In this document: one piece after another, positions 42,201 through 57,999 of the stretch
How the letters are laid out: every line of letters starts with the position of its first letter
Numbering within the stretch: the stretch's first letter is position 1
NCBI GenBank assembly: GCA_040954595.2
Contig: CM082589.2
Span: forward strand, 1,550,001-1,614,000
Length of the DNA stretch: 64,000 bases
Source: Balanoglossus misakiensis
Taxonomy: Eukaryota; Hemichordata
Reading direction: 5' to 3'
Program-made: the position numbers and the translations under genes
The notes under the pieces: model-generated
Databases searched by the model: none
The model's input: the letters and a program-made list of their open reading frames with translations, nothing else
What the model was told of the DNA's origin: nothing

Positions 42201-43603
42201 AGCAAGTAGCAGGTGCAGGTGTAGTTTTGGAAGATGGCGACTTTGTCATCGAATTTACCAGAAATAAGATATGGAAAACTTCGTCATTTATTACCGTGAC
42301 AACTTGACATGAATGTATGTTACTGAGTGTCCATATTTTTACTTCAAATGTATTTTCATATGTTTAATATCAACTATAATTTGGAAGGAAAAGTCCTACA
42401 ATACCGCTATTTGAAAGAAGATTGTTACTAGTAAAAATATAATTTTTATTGATGGTATTTTGATCTTGATATGAGAAAGATTACTACTCAAGATTGTTTA
42501 TATATTTCTAAAAGAACTCAATCTCATCAACAAATATAGTTCATCTGAATGAAATGTTTAACTTTAAAAATCTTTGTTTTTAAAATGCTTTCTCTATGCA
42601 ATTCCACATCCAAGCTCTCACCAATCTCATGTCGCATTTGCGATTAAAAGAATAAAATAGTATATCATTTCAACTTCAAGTATTTCGATATTATGTAACC
42701 CCCTTTGTATATCGGCGTTTTTCTAGTTAAGCTGTTGGACTCGGAACAACATGTCTTTATGGTAGATTGAAGCACAAGTCGATTTTGATTTGAGTGACAA
42801 TTTTCGATGCCATAAAAGACATTCAATAATTCACATACTAAGTCTTCCATTTCTCTCGTGTTATGCCGTATTTTGCATTTCATATGTGCATATGTGCTGT
42901 ATGCACAGTGTGTATTTTAGAAATTGTTTTATACGCCAGAACTATTAATATTAAAAAATGGTTATTTTAAATGATAAACCTTTTATTTACAAGTTGAATA
43001 TATTCGGAATACTTTTCGCATATTTTCATTATATTGAACGTCAAAATATTGTCATGTTGTACAGCGCCATCAATGGCGATTGACGGTAATTTGCAGGTAG
43101 TCTTTGGATCATGTTGATACAATAAATATTCTGATAAATGAGAACCACGTGACCTTCTTCACTGTAACGTCTCATGTCGCAGTTTAATTATCCAAACAGA
43201 GATTTTTGTACTGTGAGCGCTTTGAACTGATAACAGCACTTCGTTTACGCCTACAAATCCTGTCACTTGTTTGGCTCCGACGTCATAAGGACAAAGATGG
43301 CGCAGAGGAACTTGTGCTTCGGAAGGACTGCTGCGATACGTGGAATGGTGGTATCATCACATAAATTAGCCAATCATAGTCAATTTTACGAGACCATTTG
43401 ATTTTATCTCATAGGGAACATTATTTTAACAATCTTTCGTCGTCATCATTCTGGTTTCGATAAATTATTTGTTGTCATTTCCCCCCACATTGAAAATATT
43501 AAATTTCACCAGCGATTTTGTCCTGCAATGCATGCAGACGAAGAATTGAGGAACTGAACGAGATGTCTCTGTAGTCTCGTGAAGTAGGACAGGGATTCAG
43601 CAG

Positions 43604-43826
43604 ATTAACCCTATGGACGCCAAATTTTCTCTGTCAAGATGTGGTGTAATATTTTAACATTTTTACACAGTTTTCTCTATTTTCCCTCTTGATTTTAGAC
43701 AAAGTGGACATACTTTTTAATCGTCTTCAGGTCTTGATCAAAATTTGAGAAAAAACGTGGAAAAAGTTGTGAGGGTCATTTTTTGAAAGATGACGACAGG
43801 TTGCTATGGCAATAAAAGGGTTTAGC
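43604..43826. repeat. Dispersed repeat copy A flanking kinase 2
   Basis: This aligns colinearly with 51480-51680. Shared blocks are 'tcttgatcaaaatt', 'aacgtggaaaaagtt', 'gacgacaagttg/gacgacaggttg' and 'gtggaca'. The edges read 'ttaaccct' and 'aaagggttta', hinting at terminal inverted repeats. It is non-coding. Confidence 0.5.
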
Positions 43827-44802
43827 GCGTTATGCGAAGCATCTCAGTGAAGGTCGGATCAGTGGTATCTTGGATTCAAGAGAATCTCGACCCTTGAAGC
43901 TACTCTGTACAACTTCCTACAGCGTTAAAATAAAACAAAATATAACAATCTCAAGGCAAACTAAAATAACCAAAATTGCGTCAGAAATGAGTGACTTTTC
44001 CCCTTTCACTATGCAAGTGGTCAGCAGTTTTAATTGAAAATCACTCAACCTATACTGACAAGCTGAAATAATGTTCCGTTTCACTCAGTTTTAAAAGGAG
44101 GAAATGAAAAATACTACCAGGGAAATAACCTTTGACCCCCGACCAGGTCGTTCACCGTCAACCAATAAAACATACAAAAAACTTTATTTGCATGTCAATA
44201 GGATTACATTAGCGGTTAGGCCCTTTTGGTTCCCCATTCGTTGTCGACCATACAGAGAGCAAATAACAATACATATGCTAATGAGGAGTCTACAGTGGTG
44301 GTATATGTGTTACAGAGGAAAACAGACTCGGTGTAGTAATTGTGTTGCTGTCTTTTCGATTTGGAAAATCCATTTTCTGGTGAGTACCCCAATTTAGAGT
44401 TCACTCAATTGGCTCATTTGTAGATTGAATATTTCTGTTCACAGCTACTCCGTGGTGGGCTGAACACTTAAAATTATCTGTCATGGGTATGGTCATGACC
44501 CTTGATCCAATATGGCAGCCGTCATTTTCTGCATACGAGTATCCAGACGGAAATAGTGGTCTAAAATATTCCTGCTCGTTGTTGACGACAGGAGATCTCA
44601 AATTTTAAAGTTTGACACATATGCCTCTCGTGTTCACGTGAAACTGACGTGCCGTCGGTCGTCCGAGTCAAAAAGCTGCGCTTCTTCACGACCCAGTTTG
44701 AAGCAAGATGCCTCGCCCACATCATACACATAGCTATGCAAAGCCACTTAAAATTGTCTCACAAGCTGCCGATATGAGTACGACCTACACTGCCGTCTTG
44801 AA

Positions 44803-44820
44803 GGGAGGGGGGGGGGGGGG
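44803..44820. repeat. Poly-G tract
   Basis: GGGA followed by a run of 14 G (44807-44820). It can form G-quadruplex and is prone to length error in assembly. Confidence 0.9.
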
Positions 44821-45702
44821 TACATAAAACGCGGAAGTCGCACCGACGATCAACAGGTTGTTGCTCCGCGCGATCCGAGAGCATACCATACACAGTCACG
44901 CGGTTTGATCATTCTGTTTGAAACGTTTTGAATTTTTGTCTCTGACATGTATAAGCATATACTCTCACGAATTACACACTGCGTGATCTAAGCTTCAATA
45001 TGCATGATATAGCTTTGCCTCAGTTATGTGAACCGCACATGTGCATCGTGTGAATCGTAAAACGGACCATGTATTGTCTACTCCATTGAATAGACTCCCC
45101 CGATTACGGATTAGCGTTAATGTAGTTTGACAATTGTCGCGTCTGAGGGAACAATTTCGATGGTCTGGAAGATGTTAATCACCCATTTGCCGACTTTGGC
45201 CGCAATTGTCACGCAACTATATAGTTTTCGCAGTTTTTATACCAAGCGACGCCCCTCTCACGCGACCCTCCTTCTTCGTCTGCCGGCACGTCGTTTCCTG
45301 CTGTGTCAAACGGTATGACATTACTGGTAGATACTCTTTCTGAGTTCTCCATCGACAAATTTATCACGCCCATCAACTTTGTAATTCAAATACGATGAAA
45401 GGCAGTACACGCCTGTTCGCAGACGTCTCTCTACAGCAGAACGCGATCAAGACGTCGCCTATCTCTACATCTGATTTTAATCAGATTGCCAAAGTGTCAT
45501 GGAAGACACCAGAACATAACCTTTGTACTGTCCCTCTCTTTATAAATGTGGAGGAGTGACTGGGATTTTACACATTCAGGATAACAGAGCGGTGCTGTGT
45601 TCAACATTTAAAAAAAATGGGATATCCGTTTGTAAACCAACTTGCATACACTCTGCCTTGAAACAGATTTCCGGGATACTATTGGTAGAAAATGCGCACG
45701 TG

Positions 45703-45719
45703 CCCCCCCCCCCCCCCCC
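45703..45719. repeat. Poly-C tract
   Basis: Run of 17 C about 0.9 kb from the poly-G tract and complementary to it. Confidence 0.9.
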
Positions 45720-47007
45720 TCACTGGAAAATGTAGGGCACCCCCAATTATTAACGCGGTAATTAAGCAGTGTAAGTTATGCAAAGCCGTCAATGAGAATA
45801 ATTGATAAACAAATCATTGCATCATGTATATTTAAAGAATATACAATAACGTAAGGAAACAAAATTGCCGTTGAATTGCATTTATTCCAAGTGACTTATC
45901 TTAATCGGCCTCATAAATTTTGTCTTTGTTGTTTCTCTAGTCGTGTTGTTTGTTTGCACCGAACTAATAAAAGTCATGATTAGAACACTTTTATTACGGC
46001 ACTTTCATGACCCCTGATTGACCCTTACATTCTGGCATATTGTAGGTATGAGTTCTACAGTCTACTTGTATTGTTGAAAAATAAGATTGTCTATGTTTTT
46101 TCTTTGTTGCCCCTACAACATTTCGACCTGGCCTAACGTGATGCGAGACATCTCGGTATCACCAAGGTTACCAAGACACCGTCGCGCAGAACTTTTATTC
46201 CTTTACAAGATACAATAGACCAGTTATACTAACATTCTTTCATGTGCTCACCTGTAACGTCTTAGGCGCTTCTAATCTCCCGCCAAAATACTCGACGTAC
46301 AAGAGGGTCTTTGTGGGCGACTCGGACAAAATGGCGCCTAAAAAGCATTTTGATAAATTGTTATTTTATTTTTCTATACTTCTTTTCTGTAAAGACAATT
46401 TCACACAATTAGAAGGGTAAAAAGTAAATATTAAAAATGATTTTGAAAATATCTTTCCGACACGCATTTCAAGCGGACGTACCTTGGAAGGCATAATACG
46501 CTGCTCAATTTTTCATGGGAAAGCAATTGATCCGTTACCTGCAGAATGTCACAGGTTACTAAAAACGACCTCCGGTTAAAAAAGGTCGCATACATTAACT
46601 TTTGCCGCCCAAAGTAAATTTCTAATGATATGTTATCGTAGGAGGGATCTGTACACATCCACAGACCTGACGTAACTGGCTATCTGTCAGTTATCATATG
46701 ACTATAAAGAACGTAAAATTCAGCGCATAAAAAGACCAGAATGTTTGATGATCACTCATCTGTAAACATACTTTCCACACGTCCCATGAATACTCGACCG
46801 GAGAAAAATGTCTTTGTATTATAGTGACGGGTTTCTCACATAATAGCTAAAGTTTCCCGCCCACTCTATAGACTGCATCTTACTTTGCGTCGAATTCTAA
46901 CTTTGGAAATTAATTTCTGTCCACTGTCTTAACGAAAGTTCTTTTACAAATTCTTTTAACTCAGTTTTGTCATTTTTTCATTTATCCAGGATTTTTATTT
47001 TTTGAAT

Positions 47008-47017
47008 ATGATGAAAA

Positions 47018-47025
<8 letters not shown>
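47008..47025 (+). promoter_or_regulatory. Upstream ORF overlapping the kinase 2 start codon
   Basis: ATG ATG AAA AAT GGG TAA (five codons plus stop) starts 10 nt before the kinase ATG at 47018 and ends 5 nt beyond it in another frame. It lies downstream of the probable splice acceptor (46989), so it should be in the mRNA. Ribosomes that start here would miss the kinase start unless they reinitiate or scan past it. Confidence 0.45.
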
Positions 47026-50846
<3,821 letters not shown>

Positions 50847-52078
50847 TCACGTGAGAACATATTTGTTCGTCTGCGCCAATGTCGTCTTTAATCGTAAATG
50901 CAGTTGCAGATTTCCTCGTACAGTCGATTTGTTGATTGATTGACATGTCATACATGTACATTGAAAAGTTCTACCTAAACTTGCGAATGTCGATCATTAT
51001 GTATAGCGGTTTACTGTATTGTAAAGGAAGTTTAGCCAAATTTGTATAGTCTTCACATATGTAGTATTTTCCAATTTCCTACACTTAGCCATATTTGGTC
51101 AAACATAATATCGATTTCAAAATAAGACTTTGTACCCGGCAATTTTGAAGTAGGGCCAAACATAGCTGTCGCTTAAAACCAAAGCAATACATCAACACGC
51201 TCGACTGTCCTTCAGGGCAAATATGTTATTGATAGAATTGGAATTGTACATGAGAAATAATCATCTTAGCGATTCGATTTATTAATACATTTAAAAGTAC
51301 ACAGTCAACAGACAATATTTCACTATGAATTAATTTAAAAAAATAAATGTAACCGATTTAGATTTACTTGTATTTAACACTATATGTGAATTATTCCAAT
51401 ATTCAAGGAACACTTATTTACACAGAACACATTTAACAGTACGTTCTTCTGTATAAGATTTGTTGATGAACCTTTTGAACACCACAATTTTCTCTCCAAA
51501 ATGGTGGTGAAACATGTTTTCATTTTTGCATATTTATCTTCAAATTTTCCCTTCATTTTGGACCACGTGGACATAAATTTCCATTGTCCATAGTTCTTGA
51601 TCAAAATTGTATTTTAAAACGTGGAAAAAGTTATGGGGTTAATTTTGTGAAACCTGACGACAAGTTGACAAGGGTTGATCAAGGAACACAAACGTCGATC
51701 TCGAATGGAGTATTTTACAAGGCTAGACATTTATTTTGTAGCTCTTCAACGCCCCTTGAAGATAGACGTTATTTTCGTTTGAGTCATCCATTAGATATCC
51801 CTGTTGCCATCGACAGGAAATCTTGGCATTTTCAAGAAAATGTGCCATGGCAAGACGTTCGTAGAGTCATGGAATTTGATTATTATCATGTAAATAAAAG
51901 ATAATTATTGACATTACTCTTTGGCCTTGTCTAGCGAAGGTTTTTACCAGGTCTACATGTCCTCTTCGACAAAAAAATAAAGAGAGGTTTTCATATAAAT
52001 GTTGCAGTCTGGTTATAGCTCATGAACATTATTACAAAAAGAACAATTCCAGACTTGGAGAACTTTCTTTTTTTTTTT
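50847..52078. other. 3' flank of kinase 2 up to the satellite
   Basis: AT-rich sequence holding the 3' untranslated region of kinase 2 and a dispersed repeat copy. A 106-codon ORF (51584-51904) overlaps that repeat and has no recognisable domain. No exon is supported. Confidence 0.55.
51480..51680. repeat. Dispersed repeat copy B flanking kinase 2
   Basis: Colinear and same-orientation partner of 43604-43826, with shared 'cttgatcaaaatt', 'aaaacgtggaaaaagtta' and 'gacgacaagttg'. Together the two copies bracket the whole of kinase 2. Confidence 0.5.
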
Positions 52079-52188
52079 AAAAAATCATGGGTTATAGCTC
52101 ACAAAAATTATAAAAAAATGACAAATTCGCAAAATCGAAAAATCGTCGATTTTTCAACATTTTCCTGAGCTATAACCCATGATTTTTT
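52079..52188. repeat. Inverted half-unit at the head of the satellite
   Basis: 52079-52101 (aaaaaatcatgggttatagc + tca) is the perfect 23-nt reverse complement of 52166-52188. The 64-nt spacer holds a second nested hairpin (gaaaaatcg / cgatttttc, about 52138-52155). The right arm is the normal satellite sequence 'tgagctataacccatg'. The left arm is the only inverted copy seen. A further 'ggttatagctca' occurs at about 52011, outside the array. Confidence 0.9.
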
Positions 52189-53809
52189 CAAAAAATCACC
52201 AAATGTCGAAAATTCGCAAAGTCGAAAAATCGTCGATTTTTCAACATTTTCCTGAGCTATAACCCATGTTTTTTTCAAAAATCACCAAATGTCGAAAATT
52301 CGCAAAGTCGAAAAATCGTCGATTTTTCGACATTTTCCTGAGCTATAACCCATGGTTTTTTCAAAAAATCACCAAATTTCGAAAATTCGCAAAGTCGAAA
52401 AATCGTCGATTTTTCGACATTTTCCTGAGCTATAACCCATGGTTTTTTCAAAAAATCACCAAATTTCGAAAATTCGCAAAGTCGAAAAATCGTCGATTTT
52501 TCGACATTTTCCTGAGCTATAACCCATGGTTTTTTCAAAAAATCACCAAATTTCAAAAATTCGCAAAGTCGAAAAATCGTCGATTTTTCGACATTTTCCT
52601 GAGCTATAACCCATGTTTTTTTCAAAAAATCACCAAATTTCAAAAATTCGCAAAGTCGAAAATCGTCGATTTTTCGACATTTTCCTGAGCTATAACCCAT
52701 GGTTTTTTCAAAAAATCACCAAATTTCGAAAATTCGCAAAGTCGAAAAATCGTCGATTTTTCGACATTTTCCTGAGCTATAACCCATGGTTTTTTCAAAA
52801 AATCACCAAATTTCGAAAATTCGCAAAGTCCAAAAATCGTCGATTTTTCGACATTTTCCTGAGCTATAACCCATGGTTTTTTCAAAAAATCACCAAATTT
52901 CGAAAATTCGCAAAGTCCAAAAATCGTCGATTTTTCGACATTTTCCTGAGCTATAACCCATGGTTTTTTCAAAAAATCACCAAATTTCGAAAATTCGCAA
53001 AGTCCAAAAATCGTCGATTTTTCGACATTTTCCTGAGCTATAACCCATGGTTTTTTCAAAAAATCACCAAATTTCGAAAATTCGCAAAGTCGAAAAATCG
53101 TCGATTTTTCGACATTTTCCTGAGCTATAACCCATGGTTTTTTCAAAAAATCACCAAATTTCGAAAATTCGCAAAGTCGAAAAATCGTCGATTTTTCGAC
53201 ATTTTCCTGAGCTATAACCCATGGTTTTTTCAAAAAATCACCAAATTTCGAAAATTCGCAAAGTCGAAAAATCGTCGATTTTTCGACATTTTCCTGAGCT
53301 ATAACCCATGGTTTTTTCAAAAAATCACCAAATTTCGAAAATTCGCAAAGTCGAAAAATCGTCGATTTTTCGACATTTTCCTGAGCTATAACCCATGGTT
53401 TTTTCAAAAAATCACCAAATTTCGAAAATTCGCAAAGTCGAAAAATCGTCGATTTTTCGACATTTTCCTGAGCTATAACCCATGGTTTTTTCAAAAAATC
53501 ACCAAATTTCGAAAATTCGCAAAGTCCAAAAATCGTCGATTTTTCGACATTTTCCTGAGCTATAACCCATGGTTTTTTCAAAAAATCACCAAATTTCGAA
53601 AATTCGCAAAGTCCAAAAATCGTCGATTTTTCGACATTTTCCTGAGCTATAACCCATGGTTTTTTCAAAAAATCACCAAATTTCGAAAATTCGCAAAGTC
53701 GAAAAATCGTCGATTTTTCGACATTTTCCTGAGCTATAACCCATGGTTTTTTCAAAAAATCACCAAATTTCGAAAATTCGCAAAGTCGAAAAATCGTCGA
53801 TTTTTCGAC

Positions 53810-53909
53810 NNNNNNNNNNNNNNNNNNNNNNNNNNNNNNNNNNNNNNNNNNNNNNNNNNNNNNNNNNNNNNNNNNNNNNNNNNNNNNNNNNNNNNNNNNN
53901 NNNNNNNNN
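53810..53909. other. Assembly gap (100 N) inside the satellite
   Basis: Exactly 100 N, the usual placeholder for unknown length. The unit phase does not match across it: 'gaaaaatcg' starts at 53788 before and 53910 after, 122 bp apart, not a multiple of 87. True array length is therefore not represented. Confidence 0.98.
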
Positions 53910-53989
53910 GAAAAATCGTCGATTTTTCGACATTTTCCTGAGCTATAACCCATGGTTTTTTCAAAAAATCACCAAATTTCGGAAAATTC

Positions 53990-54912
53990 GCAAAGACCAA
54001 AAATCGTCGATTTTTCGACATTTTCCTGAGCTATAACCCATGGTTTTTTCAAAAAATCACCAAATTTCGAAAATTCGCAAAGTCCAAAAATCGTCGATTT
54101 TTCGACATTTTCCTGAGCTATAACCCATGTTTTTTTCAAAAAATCACCAAATTTCGAAAATTCGCAAAGTCCAAAAATCGTCGATTTTTCGACATTTTCC
54201 TGAGCTATAACCCATGGTTTTTTCAAAAAATCACCAAATTTCGAAAATTCGCAAAGTCCAAAAATCGTCGATTTTTCGACATTTTCCTGAGCTATAACCC
54301 ATGGTTTTTTCAAAAAATCACCAAATTTCGAAAATTCGCAAAGTCCAAAAATCGTCGATTTTTCGACATTTTCCTGAGCTATAACCCATGGTTTTTTCAA
54401 AAAATCACCAAATTTCGAAAATTCGCAAAGTCCAAAAATCGTCGATTTTTCGACATTTTCCTGAGCTATAACCCATGGTTTTTTCAAAAAATCACCAAAT
54501 TTCGAAAATTCGCAAAGTCCAAAAATATTCGATTTTTCGACATTTTCCTGAGCTATAACCCATGGTTTTTTCAAAAAATCACAAATTTCGAAAATACGCA
54601 AAGTCCAAAAATCGTCGATTTTTCGACATTTTCCTGAGCTATAACCCATGGTTTTTTCAAAAAATCACCAAATTTCGAAAATACGCAAAGTCCAAAAATC
54701 GTCGATTTTTCGACATTTTCCTGAGCTATAACCCATGGTTTTTTCAAAAAATCACCAAATTTCGAAAATTCGCAAAGACCAAAAATCGTCGATTTTTCGA
54801 CATTTTCCTGAGCTATAACCCATGGTTTTTTCAAAAAATCACCAAATTTCGAAAATTCGCAAAGTCCAAAAATCGTCGATTTTTCGACATTTTCCTGAGC
54901 TATAACCCATGT
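53990..54912. repeat. Nine-unit higher-order repeat within the satellite
   Basis: Two rare variants recur together: 'agacc' (for agtcc) at 53994 and 54776, and 'catgttttttt' (for catggttttt) at 54126 and 54908. Both pairs are 782 bp apart, which is nine units minus one base. A one-base deletion in the unit near 54582 and a one-base insertion near 53983 are among the indels. Confidence 0.7.
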
Positions 54913-57900
54913 TTTTTTCAAAAAATCACCAAATTTCGAAAATTCGCAAAGTCCAAAAATCGTCGATTTTTCGACATTTTCCTGAGCTATAACCCATGGT
55001 TTTTTCAAAAAATCACCAAATTTCGAAAATTCGCAAAGACCAAAAATCGTCGATTTTTCGACATTTTCCTGAGCTATAACCCATGGTTTTTTCAAAAAAT
55101 CACCAAATTTCGAAAATTCGCAAAGTCCAAAAATCGTCGATTTTTCGACATTTTCCTGAGCTATAACCCATGGTTTTTTCAAAAAATCACCAAATTTCGA
55201 AAATTCGCAAAGTCCAAAAATCGTCGATTTTTCGACATTTTCCTGAGCTATAACCCATGGTTTTTTCAAAAAATCACCAAATTTCGAAAATTCGCAAAGT
55301 CCAAAAATCGTCGATTTTTCGACATTTTCCTGAGCTATAACCCATGGTTTTTTCAAAAAATCACCAAATTTCGAAAATTCGCAAAGTCCAAAAAATCGTC
55401 GATTTTTCGACATTTTCCTGAGCTATAACCCATGGTTTTTCAAAAAATCACCAAATTTCGAAAATTCGCAAAGTCCAAAAATCGTCGATTTTTCGACATT
55501 TTCCTGAGCTATAACCCATGGTTTTTTCAAAAAATCACCAAATTTCGAAAATTCGCAAAGTCCAAAAATCGTCGATTTTTCGACATTTTCCTGAGCTATA
55601 ACCCATGGTTTTTTCAAAAAATCACCAAATTTCGAAATTCGCAAAGTCCAAAAATCGTCGATTTTTCGACATTTTCCTGAGCTATAACCCATGGTTTTTA
55701 CAAAAAATCACCAAATTTCGAAAATTCGCAAAGTCCAAAAATCGTCGATTTTTCGACATTTTCCTGAGCTATAACCCATGGTTTTTTCAAAAAATCACCA
55801 AATTTCGAAAATTCGCAAAGTCCAAAAAATCGTCGATTTTTCGACATTTTCCTGAGCTATAACCCATGGTTTTTTTCAAAAAATCACCAAATTTCGAAAA
55901 TTCGCAAAGTCCAAAAATCGTCGATTTTTCGACATTTTCCTGAGCTATAACCCATGGTTTTTTCAAAAAATCACCAAATTTCGAAAATTCGCAAAGTCCA
56001 AAATCGTCGATTTTTCGACATTTTCCTGAGCTATAACCCATGGTTTTTTCAAAAAATCACCAAATTTCGAAAATTCGCAAAGTCCAAAAATCGTCGATTT
56101 TTCGACATTTTCCTGAGCTACATGTATAACCCATGGTTTTTTCAAAAAATCACCAAATTTCGAAAATTCGCAAAGTCGAAAAATCGTCGATTTTTCATCA
56201 TTTTCCTGAGCTATAACCCATGGTTTTTTCAAAAAATCACCAAATTTCGAAAATTCGCAAAGTCCAAAAATCGTCGATTTTTCGACATTTTCCTGAGCTA
56301 TAACCCATGGTTTTTTGCAAAAAATCACCAATTTCGAAAATTCGCAAAGTCCAAAAATCGTCGATTTTTCGACATTTCCTGAGCTATAACCCATGGTTTT
56401 TGCAAAAAATCACCAAATTTCGAAAATTCGCAAAGTCCAAAAATCGTCGATTTTTCGACATTTTCCTGAGCTATAACCCATGGTTTTTGCAAAAAATCAC
56501 CAAATTTCGAAAAATTCGCAAAGTCCAAAAATCGTCGATTTTTCGACATTTTCCTGAGCTATAACCCATGGTTTTTTCAAAAAATCACCAAATTTCGAAA
56601 ATTGGCAAAGTCCAAAAATCGTCGATTTTTCGACATTTTCCTGAGCTATAACCCATGGTTTTTTCAAAAAATCACCAAATTTCGAAAATTGGCAAAGTCC
56701 AAAAATAGACGATTTTTCGACATTTTCCTGAGCTATAACCCATGGTTTTTTCAAAAAATCACCAAATTTCGAAAATTCGCAAAGTCCAAAAATCGTCGAT
56801 TTTTCGACATTTTCCTGAGCTATAACCCATGGTTTTTTCAAAAAATCACCAAATTTCGAAAATTCGCAAAGTCCAAAAATCGTCGATTTTCGACATTTTC
56901 CTGAGCTATAACCCATGGTTTTTTCAAAAAATCACCAAATTTCGAAAATACGCAAAGTCCAAAAATCGTCGATTTTTCGACATTTTCCTGAGCTATAACC
57001 CCATGGTTTTTTCAAAAAATCACCAAATTTCGAAAATTGGCAAAGTCCAAAAATCGTCGATTTTTCGACATTTTCCTGAGCTATAACCCATGGTTTTTTC
57101 AAAAAATCACCAAATTTCGAAAATTCGCAAAGTCGAAAAATCGTCGATTTTTCGACATTTTCCTGAGCTATAACCCATGGTTTTTTCAAAAAATCACCAA
57201 ATTTCGAAAATTCGCAAAGTCCAAAAATCGTCGATTTTTCGACATTTTCCTGAGCTATAACCCATGGTTTTTTCAAAAAATCACCAAATTTCGAAAATTC
57301 GCAAAGTCCAAAAATCGTCGATTTTTCGACATTTTCCTGAGCTATAACCCATGGTTTTTTCAAAAAATCACCAAATTTCGAAAATTCGCAAAGTCCAAAA
57401 ATCGTCGATTTTTCGACATTTTCCTGAGCTATAACCCATGGTTTTTTCAAAAAATCACCAAATTTCGAAAATACGCAAAGTCCAAAAATATTCGATTTTT
57501 CGACATTTTCCTGAGCTATAACCCATGGTTTTTTCAAAAAATCACCAAATTTCGAAAATACGCAAAGTCCAAAAATCGTCGATTTTTCGACATTTTCCTG
57601 AGCTATAACCCATGGTTTTTTCAAAAAATCACCATATTTCGAAAATACGCAAAGTCCAAAAATCGTCGATTTTTTCGACATTTTCCTGAGCTATAACCCA
57701 TGGTTTTTTCAAAAAATCACCAAATTTCGAAAATTCGCAAAGTCGAAAAATCGTCGATTTTTCGACATTTTCCTGAGCTATAACCCATGGTTTTTTCAAA
57801 AAATCACCAAATTTCGAAAATTCGCAAAGTCGAAAAATCGTCGATTTTTCGACATTTTCCTGAGCTATAACCCATGGTTTTTTCAAAAAATCACCAAATT

Positions 57901-57999
57901 TCGAAAATTCGCAAAGTCCAAAAATCGTCGATTTTTCGACATTTTCCTGAGCTATAACCCATGGTTTTTTCAAAAAAATCACCAAATTTCGAAAATTCG

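Larger units (their letters stand above)
41347..47017. other. Intergenic region between the two kinase genes
   Basis: This contains the 3' untranslated region of kinase 1 (a candidate AATAAA is at 42130-42135) and the promoter and probable untranslated exon(s) of kinase 2. An acceptor tttatccag ends at 46989, 28 bp before its ATG. Also present are an inverted repeat near 42.06/42.19 kb, a dispersed repeat at 43.6-43.8 kb, and poly-G and poly-C tracts. No coding exon is recognised. Confidence 0.6.

Noticed and set aside
44104-44404. 97-codon plus and 62-codon minus overlapping ORFs
   Set aside because: Mutually antisense, no recognisable domain and no supporting splice or promoter context.
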